Position numbers and translations under genes: made by a program. This document shows, piece by piece, positions 5,201 through 6,296 of a stretch of 6,296 nt of DNA. A model generated the notes under the pieces. That model was given only the letters and a program-made list of their open reading frames with translations, did not search any database and was not told the DNA's origin. Numbering within the stretch: position 1 is the stretch's first letter; the number at the start of each line of letters is the position of its first letter. The stretch covers positions 33,952 through 40,247 of the forward strand of contig OKRF01000093.1 of NCBI GenBank assembly GCA_900290315.1. The letters run 5' to 3'. This stretch comes from Candidatus Sulfopaludibacter sp. SbA3. GTDB taxonomy: Bacteria > Acidobacteriota > Terriglobia > Bryobacterales > Bryobacteraceae.

Positions 5201-5642
5201 CGGTGACCTGGGGGGCGCCCCTGCCGCCGCGGCCGCCGGGATTTGCGGCCACCGCGCCGTCGTTAACGGCCGCAAGACCCGGAACCGTCGCCGAGGCACT
5301 GACCTCGCTCTGGGCCGCCAGCGTCTTGAGCAGATCGCCGACGCGATATTGGATCCTGTTGCCGGTGGGTTCACCAGCCAGCTTCAGGTGGCTGATATCG
5401 CGCCATTCGCCCTGCGGAGACGTGCGGTAGCGAGCGACGACCCGCCCGAGCGAGCCTCCGTTGGCGATGTATTCGGTGTCGGCGACGTCATTGGCACGAC
5501 GGAGGCTGACGATACCTTCGTCACTATATTGAATGATGAAGGCGCCATTGCGCAGGTTTTGGGCGCTAACCGCGGCGGGCAGCAGAAGCAGTGCAGCCAT
5601 CAGCAGTCGAGCCGGACGGATCAACGCTCTTGTGAATCCCAT
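2235..5642 (-). CDS. Large exported DUF5695-like protein with F5/8C-like domain
   Basis: A 1135-residue protein starting at ATG 5642-5640, with GAGGA (5653-5649) 6 bases upstream. Residues 1-27 are a type I signal peptide: Arg at 5, 9 and 12, a hydrophobic core LLMAALLLLPAAV, and a VSA/Q cleavage site. Residues 28-120 and about 273-540 look beta-rich. Residues 145-272 resemble a discoidin/F5/8C-type module (THWIQYAFP, VYW, SWRILYKAADNEW, MRVEFQV, VTEWRVGPE), like the C-terminal modules of GH127-type proteins. It is preceded by a Gly/Arg-rich linker and interrupted by a Gln/Ala/Pro-rich loop (184-209). Residues about 550-1010 are helical and rich in Trp, Tyr, His and acidic residues, with MNEACIEDLIYSLEEEG, GGWGVLDHGLNFADNPTNYL and GAWHYSAEEDVGYVGALR, which suggests an alpha/alpha toroid as in many glycan-active proteins. 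A beta-rich tail ends the chain. The overall order matches my memory of DUF5695 proteins. The likely location is periplasmic or outside the cell. Catalytic residues and substrate cannot be assigned. It has no operon partner here. Confidence 0.8.
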   Translation of the reverse strand: MGFTRALIRPARLLMAALLLLPAAVSAQNLRNGAFIIQYSDEGIVSLRRANDVADTEYIANGGSLGRVVARYRTSPQGEWRDISHLKLAGEPTGNRIQYRVGDLLKTLAAQSEVSASATVPGLAAVNDGAVAANPGGRGGRGAPQVTAALFEGGADGGTHWIQYAFPRTETVSEAAVYWAGPGGSQTGAQASRAGAQAPPSASPQAPHSWRILYKAADNEWRAVQATTPYGNDASKFNAVQFTQVSTSAMRVEFQVAPNTQVGVTEWRVGPERTVVLPQDLSVNESFQFERDQMNWTITLANNTATPIEVGDLAVPTRMAEGTPGRRGDIYTQKLLRHGLIAGHGSWMYWARSNGAGPYLLMTTVGATKLEYFDNTGGFPPDAAGRGGRGGFTPYIHATVNNTADISRAREAGREQPWRLPLTSLHLTPRGSRGSEVTYQFRLQWVANFQGVRDALYASNQFDTVIVPGMTLPADLPAMIALRTRNRIDAVEAEFPSKTSIEYVGKKANDTHVYKVKFDKLGENMLKIRYGDKQWTSLEFFITEPLETVIKKREKFLVEKMQHMDSTKPWYGAYGDWDQSKQVLRNPEDRDRLSPWLTDSSDDAGNARPAFVAGVNAFFPTPEGVASVERYVRYYLFNDYKDGKGGMQMTGKEPYPYGIYGTFDNWWQHRAASDTPPDTYEPGNPNRQRDWTVLHRDHLWRIYDYPHIINMYHRLYQIGKFYPEMLKWKTSVQYLELAYHTAVAYWTVPFATRNWSANSVGTMNEACIEDLIYSLEEEGKQEWANEVRALWETKVAHFVLNTPQLYGSEFAFDSTGFESTQAFARYAVRNAGKHHVDPPQIAVGPGRGEIPKFSDVTPEAARKFQDFQMLLNVNDRGWIETAYYLLGSDYRGSTSYLQSYMSHLGGWGVLDHGLNFADNPTNYLRLGYASALSAWCLVNSGTAESGYGYWYAAKANDGATGGGFIPEAWGRGWIGKTMPRGAWHYSAEEDVGYVGALRTHATVVVNDPVFGDYAYGGILTRAKNSLRVIARDGLRMRLHVIRDKQRFHLLLDNDGFAAEQPITISDDLSNVAFQIENRATRPHETHMRISGMPSGNYAISVNGSPAASFSSSDQVQIVRIPLPSGRDAAVTIARR
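5049..5083 (-). repeat. 21-bp tandem repeat in the DUF5695-like gene (Gln/Ala/Pro loop)
   Basis: A 14-base word (plus-strand CGCCTGGGCGCCGG) occurs at 5049-5062 and again at 5070-5083, a period of 21 bases. In the protein this is a 7-residue repeat, GAQASRA then GAQAPPS (about residues 188-201), inside the loop that interrupts the discoidin-like module. The period is a multiple of three, so expansion or contraction would keep the frame. Confidence 0.8.
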
Positions 5643-5748
5643 CGGAAGTCCTCGCGTTTAGTTTCGCGAATACAAATGCCCGCATAGGGCCCAGTGCTGC
5701 GGGAGGAGCACCATCGATTGGACCGGAGTCTGCAAACCAAGCGCCAGG

Positions 5749-5766
5749 GTAACATACGTAACATAC
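5749..5766. repeat. Perfect 9-bp tandem repeat, GTAACATAC twice
   Basis: GTAACATAC occurs at 5749-5757 and immediately again at 5758-5766. The junction forms TACGTA (5755-5760). It lies about 107 bases before the start codon of the DUF5695-like gene, in the zone where a regulator could bind. A 9-bp tandem repeat is also what is left when an element with 9-bp target duplication excises precisely between its duplicated flanks. Confidence 0.9.
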
Positions 5767-5783
5767 AGAACTTCGCGGAGAGA

Positions 5784-5796
5784 CGCTCCAGGAGCG
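5784..5796. promoter_or_regulatory. 13-bp inverted repeat, possible operator
   Basis: CGCTCC-A-GGAGCG at 5784-5796 is a perfect palindrome around one central base. It sits about 140 bases upstream of the DUF5695-like start and 17 bases from the 9-bp tandem repeat. The size and symmetry fit a dimeric repressor site, but no regulator gene is in the window and GC-rich DNA makes such palindromes by chance. Confidence 0.3.
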
Positions 5797-6249
5797 ATCG
5801 ATCCGTATCGCAGTCGAGGTGGTGACGTCTGATGGGAGTCCCAGTTTTTCGGACTGGAGCCGAAGTCTGTGGCGACCCTCCTCAACAAGGTATCCGGTGC
5901 AGGGTATTGCTGGTAAGTCCCTTGTGGTACGCCGACTAGGCCGATCAGTAGCAAAGGGGACCTGCCGGCGGCATGATCGCCGACCGTTTCCCGAAGGCGT
6001 CTCCATCCGATTCACCAATTGCCTGGCGCGCGGCCGCCGCTACGTTTTGGAAACGCTGCCTGCATCGTCGGACTTTAGCCGGTTCGAAGGTCACAGTCGC
6101 GGGCATAGTGCCGCTCGTCGCGGTGACGTTCCAAGCAGAGCGGAAGAGTGGAGGTGTCCACCAGGAAGAGAGTGCCGGCAGAACCGGTGCAGTGTGCTGG
6201 CCGTCGGGTTATAGGTGCCTGGAAGCTGTTCGCCTGAAAGCTGGAAACC

Positions 6250-6287
6250 AAAATAAAAATGGCGGCGGGAGTAAACTCCCGCCGCCA
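6250..6287 (-). terminator. Strong intrinsic terminator for a leftward gene beyond the right edge
   Basis: Read on the minus strand, a perfect 12-bp stem TGGCGGCGGGAG / CTCCCGCCGCCA (6287-6276 and 6271-6260) closes a TTTA loop and is followed at once by TTTTTATTTT (6259-6250). This is a textbook Rho-independent terminator. On the plus strand the stem is followed by AAGG, so it works leftward only. It implies a minus-strand gene ending just past 6296 and separates it from the DUF5695-like gene. Confidence 0.88.
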
Positions 6288-6296
6288 AAGGTGGCT

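Larger units (their letters stand above)
5643..6249. other. 607-base spacer upstream of the DUF5695-like gene
   Basis: No convincing gene. The open frames on either strand (for example minus 5658-5954 and 5566-6018, plus 5819-6214) give irregular compositions, no domains and no ribosome sites. One minus-strand frame near 6160-6110 reads NVTATSGTMPATVTFEPAKV, which faintly recalls bacterial Ig-like repeats but is isolated and out of register with anything else. The stretch should hold the promoter of the DUF5695-like gene, but I could not pick a sound -35/-10 pair on the minus strand. Its notable structures are a 9-bp tandem repeat and a 13-bp inverted repeat, listed separately. Confidence 0.45.

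Noticed and set aside
6081..6100. GGTTCGA followed by AGGTCACAG, words also found in the tRNA-Val T arm region
   Set aside because: The words are in reversed order compared with the tRNA and no cloverleaf forms, so this is probably chance and not an attachment site copy.
1..6296. CRISPR array or defence island
   Set aside because: No regularly spaced repeats of CRISPR type and no cas or known defence genes apart from the toxin-antitoxin pair.

Overview
The window most resembles GC-rich DNA from a soil-type bacterium, probably Acidobacteriota. This is an inference from gene content: a DUF1844-like gene start, a large secreted DUF5695-like protein carrying a sugar-binding-type domain, a CopG/MazF pair, and remnants of ISKra4 and ISAzo13 elements. 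No marker gene here fixes the taxonomy.

Layout from left to right. The first 92 bases are the start of a leftward gene that leaves the window and resembles DUF1844 proteins. A spacer of about 310 bases follows, holding a candidate extended -10 promoter for a rightward tRNA-Val(CAC) gene with an encoded CCA end. The tRNA is preceded by an exact 24-bp tandem copy of its own 5' end. After a gene-poor stretch comes a rightward type II toxin-antitoxin operon: a ribbon-helix-helix antitoxin and an overlapping MazF/PemK-type RNase. Its promoter is well formed, has a palindrome in the spacer, and may start a nearly leaderless mRNA with a 10-codon leader peptide that overlaps the antitoxin start.

Between the toxin and position 2234 lies an insertion-sequence graveyard. 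A broken 3' fragment of an ISKra4-type transposase (minus strand) abuts a broken 3' fragment of an ISAzo13-type transposase (plus strand). Each is recognisable only when several frames are pieced together.

The middle of the window (2235-5642, minus) is one 1135-residue exported protein with a signal peptide, a beta-rich N-terminal region, an inserted discoidin/F5/8C-like module and a large probable alpha/alpha-toroid region, closest in my judgement to DUF5695. It appears monocistronic. Its upstream spacer of about 600 bases has no convincing gene, but it holds a perfect 9-bp tandem repeat and a 13-bp inverted repeat. The right end carries a strong minus-strand intrinsic terminator, so another leftward gene probably ends just beyond the window.

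Functionally the parts look independent: a housekeeping tRNA and DUF1844 gene at the left, a mobile-type accessory cassette (toxin-antitoxin pair plus IS debris) next to the tRNA, and a secreted, probably carbohydrate-related protein. The least ordinary signals are the partial tRNA duplication and the leader-peptide and promoter arrangement of the toxin-antitoxin operon.
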